Origin: an uncultured Bacillaceae bacterium
GTDB lineage: Bacteria > Bacillota > Bacilli > Bacillales > Cytobacillaceae
Length of the DNA: 64,000 nucleotides
Direction of reading: 5' to 3'
Assembly (NCBI GenBank): GCA_937995745.1
Contig: CALKIU010000130.1
Coordinates: 1-64,000 of the forward strand
Below, piece after piece: positions 24,861 to 32,419 of the stretch. The notes beneath the pieces are model-generated. The model had not been told where the DNA came from and did not search any database. It saw nothing but the letters and a program-made list of their open reading frames with translations. Every line of letters begins with the position of its first letter. Position 1 is the stretch's first letter. The position numbers and the translations under genes were made by a program.

Positions 24861-25624
24861 TCCTCCAAAAATCCCGTCAAAGGACTGGAAGCTTCGGCTC
24901 CGGACTCAAGAACCCTGCCTAATCCGGCCAAATATGCGGCCCGCCCCGCTTCAATGGCGTGCTTGAACGCTTTGGCCATCAAGGCGACGTCGCCGGATGT
25001 GGCAATGGCGGTATTGGCCATAATCGCATCGACGCCCAATTCCATTGCTTCGCAAGCTTGCGACGGCCGCCCGATGCCCGCATCAACGATGATTGGCAAG
25101 TCAATTTCGTCGACGAGTATTTGAATAAATTCTTTCGTCAAAAGACCCCGGTTGCTGCCGATCGGCGCCCCCAGCGGCATCACGGCGGCTGCCCCGGCAT
25201 TGACCATGTCTCTGGCCGCGTATAAATCGGGATACATATAGGGCATGACAATAAAGCCTTCTTTGGCAAGAATCTCCGTTGCCTTTGCCGTTTCATAGTT
25301 GTCGGGGAGCAAGTATTTTGAATCCCGGATGACTTCCAGTTTGATAAAATCACCGCAGCCGAGTTCTCTTGACAGGCGGGCAATCCTCACCGCCTCTTCG
25401 GCTGTTCTTGCCCCTGATGTATTGGGAAGAAGGGTGACGTGTTTTGGAATATAATCAAGAATGTTTTCTTTTCCGCCCGGATTGGCTCTCCGCAGAGCGA
25501 CGGTAATCATTTCCGCTTCCGCATGTTCGATGGCGGCACTGATTAATTCCAAGGAAAATTTTCCGGAACCTAAGATAAAACGCGATTTAAATTTGTGACC
25601 GCCGATGATCAATGGATCATGCAT
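24857..25624 (-). CDS. thiG: ThiG, thiazole synthase
   Basis: The protein has 255 residues, a usual length. Lys95 in DFIKLEVI is the Schiff-base lysine. Other ThiG signatures are SRFILGSGKF, LLPNTSGARTAEEAVR, MPLGAPIGSNRGL, and DAGIGRPSQACEAMELG with NTAIA. It condenses deoxyxylulose 5-phosphate, dehydroglycine and ThiS thiocarboxylate sulfur into the thiazole ring. It lies in the middle of thiS-thiF-thiG-thiH-tenI with a GAAAGGAAG ribosome site. Confidence 0.96.
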   Translation of the reverse strand: MHDPLIIGGHKFKSRFILGSGKFSLELISAAIEHAEAEMITVALRRANPGGKENILDYIPKHVTLLPNTSGARTAEEAVRIARLSRELGCGDFIKLEVIRDSKYLLPDNYETAKATEILAKEGFIVMPYMYPDLYAARDMVNAGAAAVMPLGAPIGSNRGLLTKEFIQILVDEIDLPIIVDAGIGRPSQACEAMELGVDAIMANTAIATSGDVALMAKAFKHAIEAGRAAYLAGLGRVLESGAEASSPLTGFLEE

Positions 25625-25648
25625 AAAAGACTCTTCCTTTCTGTTTTT

Positions 25649-26452
25649 CTATACATCTTCTAAGCCAATTAATAAACGGAGCACCATGTTGGCCTGGTGG
25701 CCGGCGCAAATTTGCACCCGCGGAGCCATCAAGCCTCTGCCGATTTGTGCGCCGTGCTCCAAATCGCCGCAAACATATAAGCGGTTCATCGCTTTTCTCG
25801 TTTGAATGAGATTGGAACTTTCGTAGCCGGCAAGGCCCGACGCGGCGACAATTTTGCAATCGGGAAGTTCTTTGAGCGCCGTATTGACGAGCATCGCTTT
25901 TTGGTCCGCCTTATCAAACGCTTCACAAATGATGTCATAGCCTGAAAAAAGTTCTTTGACATTGCCGGCGGTAATTTTTACGGTCTTTGTTTTGACCGTG
26001 ATAAATGGGTTGATTTCTTCAATTTGTTCTTTTAAGGCGTCTGTTTTGTACATCCCGAGATGGCGCACATAATAGCACTGCCGGTTCAAATTGCTTGGTT
26101 CGACGATGTCAAAATCAACGAGGAGGAGCTCTCCCACGCCGATTCTCGCCAGCATGACAGCGATATTGGAACCGAGGCCGCCAAGTCCGGCAATGGCCAC
26201 TTTTCCTTTTTTCAGCCGGTTGTGGACGTTGGGGCTGTGTCGTGCCATCATCATGCTTTCCAGTTCGTCCTTGTCCGGCATGACGCCTTTTTGAATGAGC
26301 GTGACCGCATCGCCATTTTTCAATTCGCAGTCTTCATCGATTTGAAAACCGTTCACAATGACAATATCATCGGGACGGCCGACCGCATCCCGCACTTCCC
26401 AAGCGGTGCGGCAATTCAGATCCCTTTTTTTGCCGTTGACAATTAATTTCAT
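25649..26452 (-). CDS. thiF: ThiF-type adenylyltransferase with N-terminal ThiS-like domain
   Basis: The protein has 267 residues in two parts. Residues 1-60 form a ubiquitin-like fold resembling ThiS (KLIVNGKKRDLNCRTAWEV, ending without the C-terminal Gly-Gly). Residues about 65-267 are an E1-like adenylyltransferase with the nucleotide loop GLGGLGSNIAV, DFDIVEPSNLNRQ with the conserved Asp and Arg, and KTDALKEQI. This is the short ThiF form common in anaerobes, without obvious paired zinc Cys motifs. It adenylates the C-terminus of ThiS for sulfur transfer. The start follows thiS directly and uses its GGAGG as a ribosome site. Confidence 0.9.
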   Translation of the reverse strand: MKLIVNGKKRDLNCRTAWEVRDAVGRPDDIVIVNGFQIDEDCELKNGDAVTLIQKGVMPDKDELESMMMARHSPNVHNRLKKGKVAIAGLGGLGSNIAVMLARIGVGELLLVDFDIVEPSNLNRQCYYVRHLGMYKTDALKEQIEEINPFITVKTKTVKITAGNVKELFSGYDIICEAFDKADQKAMLVNTALKELPDCKIVAASGLAGYESSNLIQTRKAMNRLYVCGDLEHGAQIGRGLMAPRVQICAGHQANMVLRLLIGLEDV

Positions 26453-26455
26453 CTA

Positions 26456-26650
26456 TCAACCTCCTCCCACGAATTGGACGATTTCCAACCGGTCTTCTTC
26501 CTGAAGGATCACGTCTTGGTAAGAGTCTTTGGGGACGATTTCCCCGTTCCGTTCCACGGCAATGCGGCGGATATCATATTTTTCCGCCACTAAAAAGTCA
26601 TACAACGTTTGCCCTTTTTCAATCTTCTTGTTAATGCCGTTGACTTTCAT
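26456..26650 (-). CDS. thiS: ThiS sulfur carrier protein
   Basis: The protein has 64 residues in a ubiquitin-like fold, starting MKVNGINKKIEKGQTLYDFL and ending VQFVGGG. The C-terminal glycines receive sulfur as a thiocarboxylate for ThiG. The start at 26650 has AAAGGAAGGG before it; the same frame extends to 26737 through the leader hairpin and is not a real N-terminus. It is the first gene of the operon. Confidence 0.95.
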   Translation of the reverse strand: MKVNGINKKIEKGQTLYDFLVAEKYDIRRIAVERNGEIVPKDSYQDVILQEEDRLEIVQFVGGG

Positions 26651-26677
26651 TCCATCCCTTCCTTTCGCCATTTCATT

Positions 26678-26746
26678 AAAAAAGCACAAAACGAGCTTGA
26701 CACCCTTTTGGTGGTGCCCCCATTTTGTGCTGGCCATTTTATTATA
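26678..26746 (-). promoter_or_regulatory. thi operon leader: -10 box and terminator-like hairpin, no TPP riboswitch seen
   Basis: A consensus -10 (TATAAT on the minus strand, 26746-26741) is followed at once by a long hairpin. Its outer arms lie at 26731-26723 and 26691-26683 (AGCACAAAA with TTTTGTGCT), with an inner GGCACC/GGTGTC stem, and six T after it. The usual TPP riboswitch sequences (CTGAGA, ACCTGA) are not present. The hairpin could be an attenuator, a 5' stabiliser, or part of another thiS-associated RNA motif. Confidence 0.5.
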
Positions 26747-27110
26747 TATGGTTTATTTAACAGAATAGTATAAAAATTCAAATGAAACGTCAAGCTTTTT
26801 TTGAAAGAATTGCAGATTACATCATTAGTGGGCGACGGACAGTGTAAAAATGTTTGTGGAAAAGTTTTACTTTTGTATTTTCAGAAGGGAAATCATAAAA
26901 TAATGGTATTCTATTTGTCTAAAACCGTATTAAAAGAAGGGAAATGGATTGTTTGGTTGAGACGGCAGAGGAGAAGACGACCTTTTTGGATATTTTTCAT
27001 AGTTTTCTTACAAATTTCGGACTTTTGTCGGGAAATTACAAAGCTTTTGTTTTACCGCAATAGTATAATAGATATAACGCAAATAAAAATGAAGACAGGA
27101 GTGTAAAGAA
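26747..27110 (+). promoter_or_regulatory. Divergent spacer with -10 box of the degV gene
   Basis: TATAAT at 27064-27069 is a good -10 for the gene at 27111, but no clear -35 is seen. A 101-codon frame at 26801-27106 has no ribosome site and looks spurious. Confidence 0.45.
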
Positions 27111-27947
27111 ATGATTAAAATAACCGCCGACAGTACGTGCGATCTTTCTCCGGAAATTTTGGAGAAGTTTAATATTACTTTATTCCCGATTCATATCATG
27201 ATTGACGGAAAAAATTATCGGGATGGCGTCGATATACAGCCGGAAGATATTTTTTATTATGTGGGAGAGGAAGGAAAATCAGTTAAAACAGCAGCTGCCA
27301 ACGCTTTCGAATATGAAGAGTTTTTTGCCAAATATGCCGGCGAATATGATGCGGTCATTCATGTGAATATCGGTTCAAAATTTTCTTCTTTGCACCAACA
27401 GGCGAAAATGGCGGCTGAAAATTTTGATAATGTTTATGTGGTTGATTCATACAATCTCTCCACAGGCAGCGGTCACGTCGTTTACGAAGCGGTTTTAATG
27501 GCCAAGGAAGGATTGGATGCGGAAGAAATTTGCCGCCGTTTGGAAGAAATGATTCCAAAAGTGGAAACCAGCTTTGTCATCGATACGCTCGATTATCTTT
27601 ACAAGGGCGGACGGTGCTCGGGAATGGAGGCTTTGGGAGCATCCCTTCTCCGCATTAAACCTTCGATTGAAGTAATTGACGGGGAGATGCACGTTGGGAA
27701 AAAGTACCGCGGCAAATTGTCGCGCTGCATTGAAAACTATGTAAAAGACAGATTGGCAGATATAGACAACATTGAACGCAAACGGATTTTCGTAACGCAT
27801 ACGATGCAATCGCGGGAAATTGTAGAGAAAGTGAAAGAAATCGTCAAACAGTATGATTTTGAGGAAATTATAGAAACAAAAGCCGGCTGCGCCGTGTCCA
27901 GCCACTGCGGACCGAACACCCTCGGCATTCTTTACATACGGAAATAG
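27111..27947 (+). CDS. DegV family protein, second copy, divergent lipid-site loop
   Basis: The protein has 278 residues. It starts MIKITADSTCDLSPEIL, contains DTLDYLYKGGRCSGME, and ends SSHCGPNTLGILYIRK. The loop that reads S-x-L-S-G-T in most DegV proteins is here IGSKFSSLHQQA, and the first loop is VKTAAANAF instead of a TSQP-type sequence. These residues normally hold the fatty acid carboxyl or phosphate, so ligand handling may differ from the DegV at 5241. AGGAGTG precedes the ATG, and a terminator follows. Confidence 0.88.
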   Translation: MIKITADSTCDLSPEILEKFNITLFPIHIMIDGKNYRDGVDIQPEDIFYYVGEEGKSVKTAAANAFEYEEFFAKYAGEYDAVIHVNIGSKFSSLHQQAKMAAENFDNVYVVDSYNLSTGSGHVVYEAVLMAKEGLDAEEICRRLEEMIPKVETSFVIDTLDYLYKGGRCSGMEALGASLLRIKPSIEVIDGEMHVGKKYRGKLSRCIENYVKDRLADIDNIERKRIFVTHTMQSREIVEKVKEIVKQYDFEEIIETKAGCAVSSHCGPNTLGILYIRK

Positions 27948-28710
27948 CCGAAAGGCTTTAATGCTGCGTTTTTATCATCATATGTCGTTTTGAAGGCGGA
28001 GAACCATCCAGGCAAGATGGTTCTTCGTTTGTTTATAAAAAGAGAAATGTTCCCATGAACCGTTTCGGCAAAGACAAGCCAAGATTAAATTATGGTTCCG
28101 CCATTCTGAAGGGGATATTCAGTTAAAAACGGCCAAAAAATGGGTTGTTTTGTCCTTAAAAGCGGTTGATTTGGGACAAACTAGTAAAACATAACGGGAA
28201 TTTTGTTTTTAAAGGCAATATTTTTGGAAAAATGGCAAAAAAACGTCAACCTCGTCTTAAGAACTGGTTATAAGGACAAATCCGATTTTATTTCGGTTTT
28301 CGTTGTTTTAGAAACGATTGTTGCAAGCAAACAAGAGTTTCGGCACCTTTCAATAGTTTGTAAAAAGGTGAAATCTCGCGAACGTAAATCCTCCAAATGA
28401 AGAACGTTCGGGATAATCCTTATCAAAAGAGGCTGCTTTCCGCCTCCAACCTTGCAGTCATGGTGCAAGTTGTCCTCCATTAAAGCCGGAGCCAAAAATC
28501 CGCAAAAATTTGGGTGCTGCCTTTTTTCAGAATGAACGGTTTGTCTAATCATATGCTAAAATAAAAATTAAAAATTGCTGAAATTTGCCGTTAAAAGCAA
28601 GGTATCCGGACTGCTTGGGGAAGGCGGCCGTTTTTTCAGCAAAAATATTTACCGTGATAGTATCTTATGTTATTTTTTCAATGAACTATAAAGCAAAGGC
28701 GGAAGTGGAA
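27948..28710 (+). terminator. Long spacer with degV terminator at 28001-28032
   Basis: GAACCATC (28001-28008) and GATGGTTC (28016-28023) form the degV terminator. The remaining 680 bases before ddh contain no supported gene. Around 28420-28520 several short GC-rich inverted segments (GAGGC/GCCTC) suggest structured RNA, but I could not match it to a lysine, SAM or T-box leader. Confidence 0.5.
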
Positions 28711-29700
28711 ATGAAAAAGATCAGAATTGGAATTGTCGGATACGGGAATTTGGGAAAGAGCGTTGAAGCGGGAATAAAGCAAAACGGTGATATGGAACTG
28801 GCGGGGATTTTTACAAGAAGAGATCCCGCATCCATTCGAACATTGACAGAGGGCGCCAAAGTGTATTCCATCAGCGAAGCAGAAAAAATGAAAGACGACA
28901 TTGATGTCATGATTTTATGCGGGGGCAGCGCGACCGACCTGCCCGAACAAGGACCGTATTTTGCGTCCATGTTTAATACGGTGGACGGATATGACACCCA
29001 TGCGAAAATTCCTGAATATTTTCAGGCGATGAACGAAGCGGCAACAGCCGGCAAACGGGTCAGCGTCATTTCCAGCGGCTGGGATCCCGGCATGTTTTCG
29101 TTGAACCGCATGCTCGCTGATGCCATCTTGCCTGTCGGGAAATGCTATACATTTTGGGGCAAAGGCATCAGCCAGGGCCATTCCGACGCCATTCGCAGGG
29201 TAAAAGGCGTAAAAGATGCCAGACAGTACACCATACCCGTTGAGGAAGCCATGGAGCGGGTCAGAAAAGGCGAGGCGCCCGATTTGACAACGAGGGAAAA
29301 ACATATCCGGGAATGCTATGTCGTTGCCGAAGAAGGGGCCGACAAGGCAAGAATAGAAGAAGAAATCAAAACGATGCCGGACTATTTTGCCGACTATGAA
29401 ACGATTGTTCATTTTATCACGGAAGAGGAATTGAAAAGAGACCACGGCGGGTTCCCTCACGGGGGGTTTGTGATTTACAGCGGGAAAACGGGCTTAAACA
29501 ATGAACATAACCAGATTATTGAGTACAGTTTAAAGCTCGATTCCAACCCGGATTTCACCGCCAGCGTGCTGCTCGTTTACGCAAGGGCCGCTTATCGCCT
29601 GCATCAGGAGGGGGCTTACGGGGCGAAAACGGTCTTCGATATCCCGCCCGCATATCTTTCCCAACGTTCAAACGAAGAACTGAGGAAATTGTTTTTATAA
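28711..29700 (+). CDS. ddh: meso-Diaminopimelate D-dehydrogenase
   Basis: The protein has 329 residues. The N-terminal NADP loop is IGIVGYGNLGKS. Family signatures are LCGGSATDLPEQGPYFA, the catalytic-site region SSGWDPGMFSLNR, and FWGKGISQGHSDAIRR, with a C-terminal substrate domain. The enzyme makes meso-diaminopimelate in one step from tetrahydrodipicolinate, ammonia and NADPH, feeding peptidoglycan and lysine. Thermophilic bacilli often carry it beside the acetylase pathway. The start at 28711 is chosen because the Rossmann loop begins there; the open frame runs to 28585 without support. It stands alone and ends in a strong terminator. Confidence 0.92.
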   Translation: MKKIRIGIVGYGNLGKSVEAGIKQNGDMELAGIFTRRDPASIRTLTEGAKVYSISEAEKMKDDIDVMILCGGSATDLPEQGPYFASMFNTVDGYDTHAKIPEYFQAMNEAATAGKRVSVISSGWDPGMFSLNRMLADAILPVGKCYTFWGKGISQGHSDAIRRVKGVKDARQYTIPVEEAMERVRKGEAPDLTTREKHIRECYVVAEEGADKARIEEEIKTMPDYFADYETIVHFITEEELKRDHGGFPHGGFVIYSGKTGLNNEHNQIIEYSLKLDSNPDFTASVLLVYARAAYRLHQEGAYGAKTVFDIPPAYLSQRSNEELRKLFL

Positions 29701-29710
29701 AAAAATGGAA

Positions 29711-29735
29711 ACTGCCGCATCAAGCGGCAGTTTTT
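29711..29735 (+). terminator. Rho-independent terminator of ddh
   Basis: ACTGCCGC (29711-29718) pairs with GCGGCAGT (29724-29731), followed by a T-run. Confidence 0.9.
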
Positions 29736-29969
29736 CATTATGTTTGACTGCCGGAAACGACGGTTTCCGTTTTGTCTATTTCTTTGTATGCTAAGATGTC
29801 GCAAGAACGGTACTTTTTTCCGGTAGACTCTGTTATAATAGAGATGAAAGAAATTGAAAAAAATTTTAAAAAATACGCAAAAAATATGTAATATGATGAA
29901 AGCGTTTTCATCCTTTCCCGCTGGCTGCTGACTGTGGACCGACAGAGAGAATAGAGAGAAAGGAGGAAG

Positions 29970-30332
29970 ATGATCATGACCGCGCTTCTCAGGGGGTTGT
30001 TTCGCACGAAAAGAACCACTAAGAAAAAAACTCAACAAGCTGAATTCGGGATCGTCCTTATCTCGAAAGATCCGGAAAAGGACGCTGAAAAATACCGCCA
30101 GCACATGGCCGCCATTAAGCAATATCCAGAGGTGGTGAAATCCTACAATATCAGTGAGGAAGAAGCCCGCCGGCTTGTGCCGGACATAAAACTGCCGGAA
30201 CTTCCCGCATATGCTCTCATCCGTGAAGGCATCTACAGTGCAGAGTCATTTGAACACCGTCTTGAACATGCCCTCATTATTACGAACAAATCCACCGAAG
30301 TGCTTTTGTTTCTCGAGTATATGAAATCCTGA
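29970..30332 (+). CDS. Small uncharacterised cytosolic protein
   Basis: The protein has 120 residues. It has a basic N-terminus (LLRGLFRTKRTTKKKT), then a compact alpha/beta part (FGIVLISKDPEKDAEKYRQH; LPAYALIREGIYSAESFEHR) and ends LLFLEYMKS. No membrane segment is seen. GAAAGGAGGAAG lies just upstream of the ATG; a -10-like TATAAT lies near 29834. A terminator follows. I do not recognise the family. Confidence 0.7.
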   Translation: MIMTALLRGLFRTKRTTKKKTQQAEFGIVLISKDPEKDAEKYRQHMAAIKQYPEVVKSYNISEEEARRLVPDIKLPELPAYALIREGIYSAESFEHRLEHALIITNKSTEVLLFLEYMKS

Positions 30333-30377
30333 AAAAACTGTTTCATGCGCATACGGATGGCAATACGCGAAAAAAAT

Positions 30378-30412
30378 CTCCCCGGAAAGAATGTCTTTCG
30401 GGGAGGTTTTTC
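30378..30412 (+). terminator. Rho-independent terminator
   Basis: CTCCCCGGAAAG and CTTTCGGGGAG pair with one bulged G, followed by a T-run. Confidence 0.85.
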
Positions 30413-30560
30413 TTCGCGCCACTTTTTCCGGCAAGGAAAGAATTTGCTTTGGCAGAGCGGACGCGCTGACATGTTTTTTAAAGTTTTGCTCGGTACGCTG
30501 ACCTATTTTTGAACAAAGAATGAACGAAATGGCCATTATCATATTTTGTGGAGGAGATTA

Positions 30561-30644
30561 GTGAATCGGATCTTCAAGCAAATGTCTGCACCCGGGTGCA
30601 ATATTTGTCCGTTTCCTTATGAACGCGGTTCAACCGCAGTTTAA
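30561..30644 (+). CDS. Possible 27-residue micro-ORF
   Basis: A GTG start at 30561 lies six bases after GGAGG. It encodes 27 residues with a CNICPFPYERG segment and ends near a GCGGTT-C-AACCGC palindrome. No promoter or homologue is recognised, so this may be chance. Confidence 0.22.
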   Translation: MNRIFKQMSAPGCNICPFPYERGSTAV

Positions 30645-30864
30645 GTTTTGGTTCATAAAAGCCGTGTGGCAAAGTTCTTCCCTTGCCGTTTTTTGCGCGA
30701 AGGAGCAAAAAATGAGGTGCAACTACTTTCAAATGTAAGAACTGTGAATATATTATGTGAAATTATTCACATATATTATCCTATTAAGTAAGGTTCTTTT
30801 CAAGATAGGACATTAATTTTTCACGCAAATTTCAACTTTATGTAAACAAATGGACAAAATTTAG
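30645..30864. promoter_or_regulatory. Orphan Fnr/Rex-like palindrome at 30754-30773 in a gene-free spacer
   Basis: TATGTGAA (30754-30761) and TTCACATA (30766-30773) are perfect arms around ATTA. The core TGTGA-N6-TCACA fits Fnr/CRP sites and TGTGAA-N4-TTCACA fits Rex sites. A further TGTGAA half-site lies at 30743. No gene starts nearby, as the flanking genes converge. Confidence 0.55.
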
Positions 30865-31446
30865 TTAAAACTTTCCGGGCATTTTGACCACTTGGAAAAA
30901 ATCTTTGTAGTCTGCCAAGTGGAAATCAGCTTCGAGATCGGGGTTTTGGAACGCACAAGTTTTGATGCCCAGTTCTCTTGCCGGTTTTAAATCAATTTCC
31001 CTGTCGCCGATTACAAGGTCCAGGTGGTATTTTTCATGCAGGTATTGATAGGCGTCCGGAGCCGGTTTTTTACGAAATCCGTCATCAAGGGTGACGATTT
31101 CGGTAAAATATTTTTTCAAATCGTAATAATTTAAGATTTCATAGGTGGATTCCCGGGCTTTGTGCGTCACGATTACGTTTAAATTGGCAGCTTTTAAAAC
31201 TTCCTCCACATGGGGAAATGGCGGTTTTTCTTTGGGGTGAAGCTGTTTTTCCAAAGCGTGATAGTTTTCATCAAAAAATTTCTTGTCGATGCCGAAGTGC
31301 TCGACGGCCGCTTCCGAAGAAATTTTCATATACTTCATTATTTCTTCTTCTGAAACATCCGGGTCGGGAATCAGTTTTTTCACAGCTTTTACAATGGCAG
31401 GATAAGTGTCAAACAATGTTCCGTCAAAATCCCAAAGGATATTCAC
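30865..31446 (-). CDS. HAD-superfamily phosphatase, subfamily IA
   Basis: The protein has 193 residues. Motif I is LWDFDGTLFDT (Asp6 nucleophile and Asp8), motif II is VIVTHK with Thr in place of the usual Ser/Thr, then KKPAPDAY with the motif III Lys, and VIGDREIDLKPA for motif IV. The cap between about 15 and 80 is helical. Size and order fit phosphoglycolate-phosphatase-like enzymes, but the substrate is unknown. The start is GTG 31446 with AAAGGAGAAG; the frame runs on to 31590 without support. Confidence 0.85.
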   Translation of the reverse strand: MNILWDFDGTLFDTYPAIVKAVKKLIPDPDVSEEEIMKYMKISSEAAVEHFGIDKKFFDENYHALEKQLHPKEKPPFPHVEEVLKAANLNVIVTHKARESTYEILNYYDLKKYFTEIVTLDDGFRKKPAPDAYQYLHEKYHLDLVIGDREIDLKPARELGIKTCAFQNPDLEADFHLADYKDFFQVVKMPGKF

Positions 31447-31649
31447 CTTTATCGCTTCTCCTTTGCAAAATTGTGTAATTAGGACTATCTCTAATCTACT
31501 ACAAATTTCCCGTTTTAGCGAGTAAACTCCGAGGAATCCGGCTCTTTTGCAGTGTTGGACGGGAGGCGGCCCCGGTTGCTTCCCCCGCATCCGCCTTATT
31601 TAAAAGTCCTCTCCGTTCCTTTATACTTAAGGGGAGGTGATTATTAGAA

Positions 31650-32228
31650 ATGGCCAGGGAGAGAAAATTTTCCACCGACGAACTGTACAGAGCTGTCAAG
31701 CAGCTGTTATTGGAACATGGCTATGACAATTTTACGATAAGCCTGTTGGCGGAACAGTTGGACGTATCACGGGGAACGATTTATAAATACTTTGAAAATA
31801 AAGAGGAATTATTGACGGAATTTATGGTCCGGGAAATGGATTTATTTTTGCTGGAATTAAAAAAAGTCGAAGCAAAGCGGGGATTCGTTGCCCAATTTGA
31901 TTACATACTTGAACTTGTCTTTGAAAACACCGATTTTCATCAGATTCTCAGCATGGCTTCATTGATTCCGGCCCATTTGACGAAAAAAGCCCTGTCAAAT
32001 AAGAAACGTCTCGAACAGCAGCATTTTGAAATGTATCGTCTTCTGGCGGACGTCATCCGCTTGGGAAAAGAGGAGAAAAAGTTAAAAGAGCACTTGCCCG
32101 ATTCCGTTATTCTCGGCTTTATTTTTCAAGTGATCGCCATTCCCAATTATTTTGGCGTTCCGAAACCGCAATGGGTTGCCTCCATTAAGGAAATATTAAT
32201 GCACGGGATGTTTGAACAAGATAATTGA
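31650..32228 (+). CDS. TetR-family repressor of the adjacent exporter
   Basis: The protein has 192 residues. The N-terminal helix-turn-helix reads FTISLLAEQLDVSRGTIYKYFENKEELL (in pieces, about 29-56), typical of TetR. The C-terminal part is all-helical and should bind a small ligand. GGGGAGGTGA precedes the ATG. The next gene is an MMPL exporter whose promoter carries two palindromes, one overlapping this gene's stop codon, so this protein probably represses it and is released by an exported compound or lipid. Confidence 0.9.
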   Translation: MARERKFSTDELYRAVKQLLLEHGYDNFTISLLAEQLDVSRGTIYKYFENKEELLTEFMVREMDLFLLELKKVEAKRGFVAQFDYILELVFENTDFHQILSMASLIPAHLTKKALSNKKRLEQQHFEMYRLLADVIRLGKEEKKLKEHLPDSVILGFIFQVIAIPNYFGVPKPQWVASIKEILMHGMFEQDN

Positions 32229-32253
32229 CACCAGTGTCACTTTGAAAGATAAT
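32225..32253 (+). promoter_or_regulatory. Promoter of the MMPL gene with first TetR operator
   Basis: TTGACA (32225-32230), 17-base spacer, GATAAT (32248-32253). The palindrome TGACAC-CA-GTGTCA (32226-32239) overlaps the -35. Confidence 0.85.
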
Positions 32254-32283
32254 AGGAATGTCGTTAATTTTATTTAGTTATCA

Positions 32284-32309
32284 CTAAAGTGACAGTAGTG
32301 TCACTTTAG
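32284..32309 (+). promoter_or_regulatory. Second TetR operator
   Basis: CTAAAGTGAC (32284-32293) and GTCACTTTAG (32300-32309) are perfect 10-base arms around AGTAGT. They share GTGAC/GTCAC with the first operator. Confidence 0.8.
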
Positions 32310-32419
32310 AAACAGACGAAATTTTTCGTCATATTTTTTGGCAATTTGCTTAGTCCCTGCTGAAAATGTTGAGAATCTTTTCAGCAGGAAAAAGACATTC
32401 CAACAGTGAGGAGGAGCCT

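Noticed and set aside
26801..27106. 101-codon rightward frame before degV
   Set aside because: No ribosome site, AT-rich composition unlike neighbouring genes, and it overlaps the degV promoter.
28420..28520. SAM- or lysine-riboswitch-like fragments before ddh
   Set aside because: CTTATC-A3-GAGG and a later GGTGCAAGTT recall parts of an S-box, and the downstream gene makes diaminopimelate. However, the P2 helix, the conserved GGAGGGA core and a following terminator are missing, and no lysine-riboswitch core is present.
30587..30600. Perfect 14-base palindrome TGCACCCGGGTGCA
   Set aside because: It lies inside the micro-ORF region, has no promoter context and no second copy noticed, so it may be chance.
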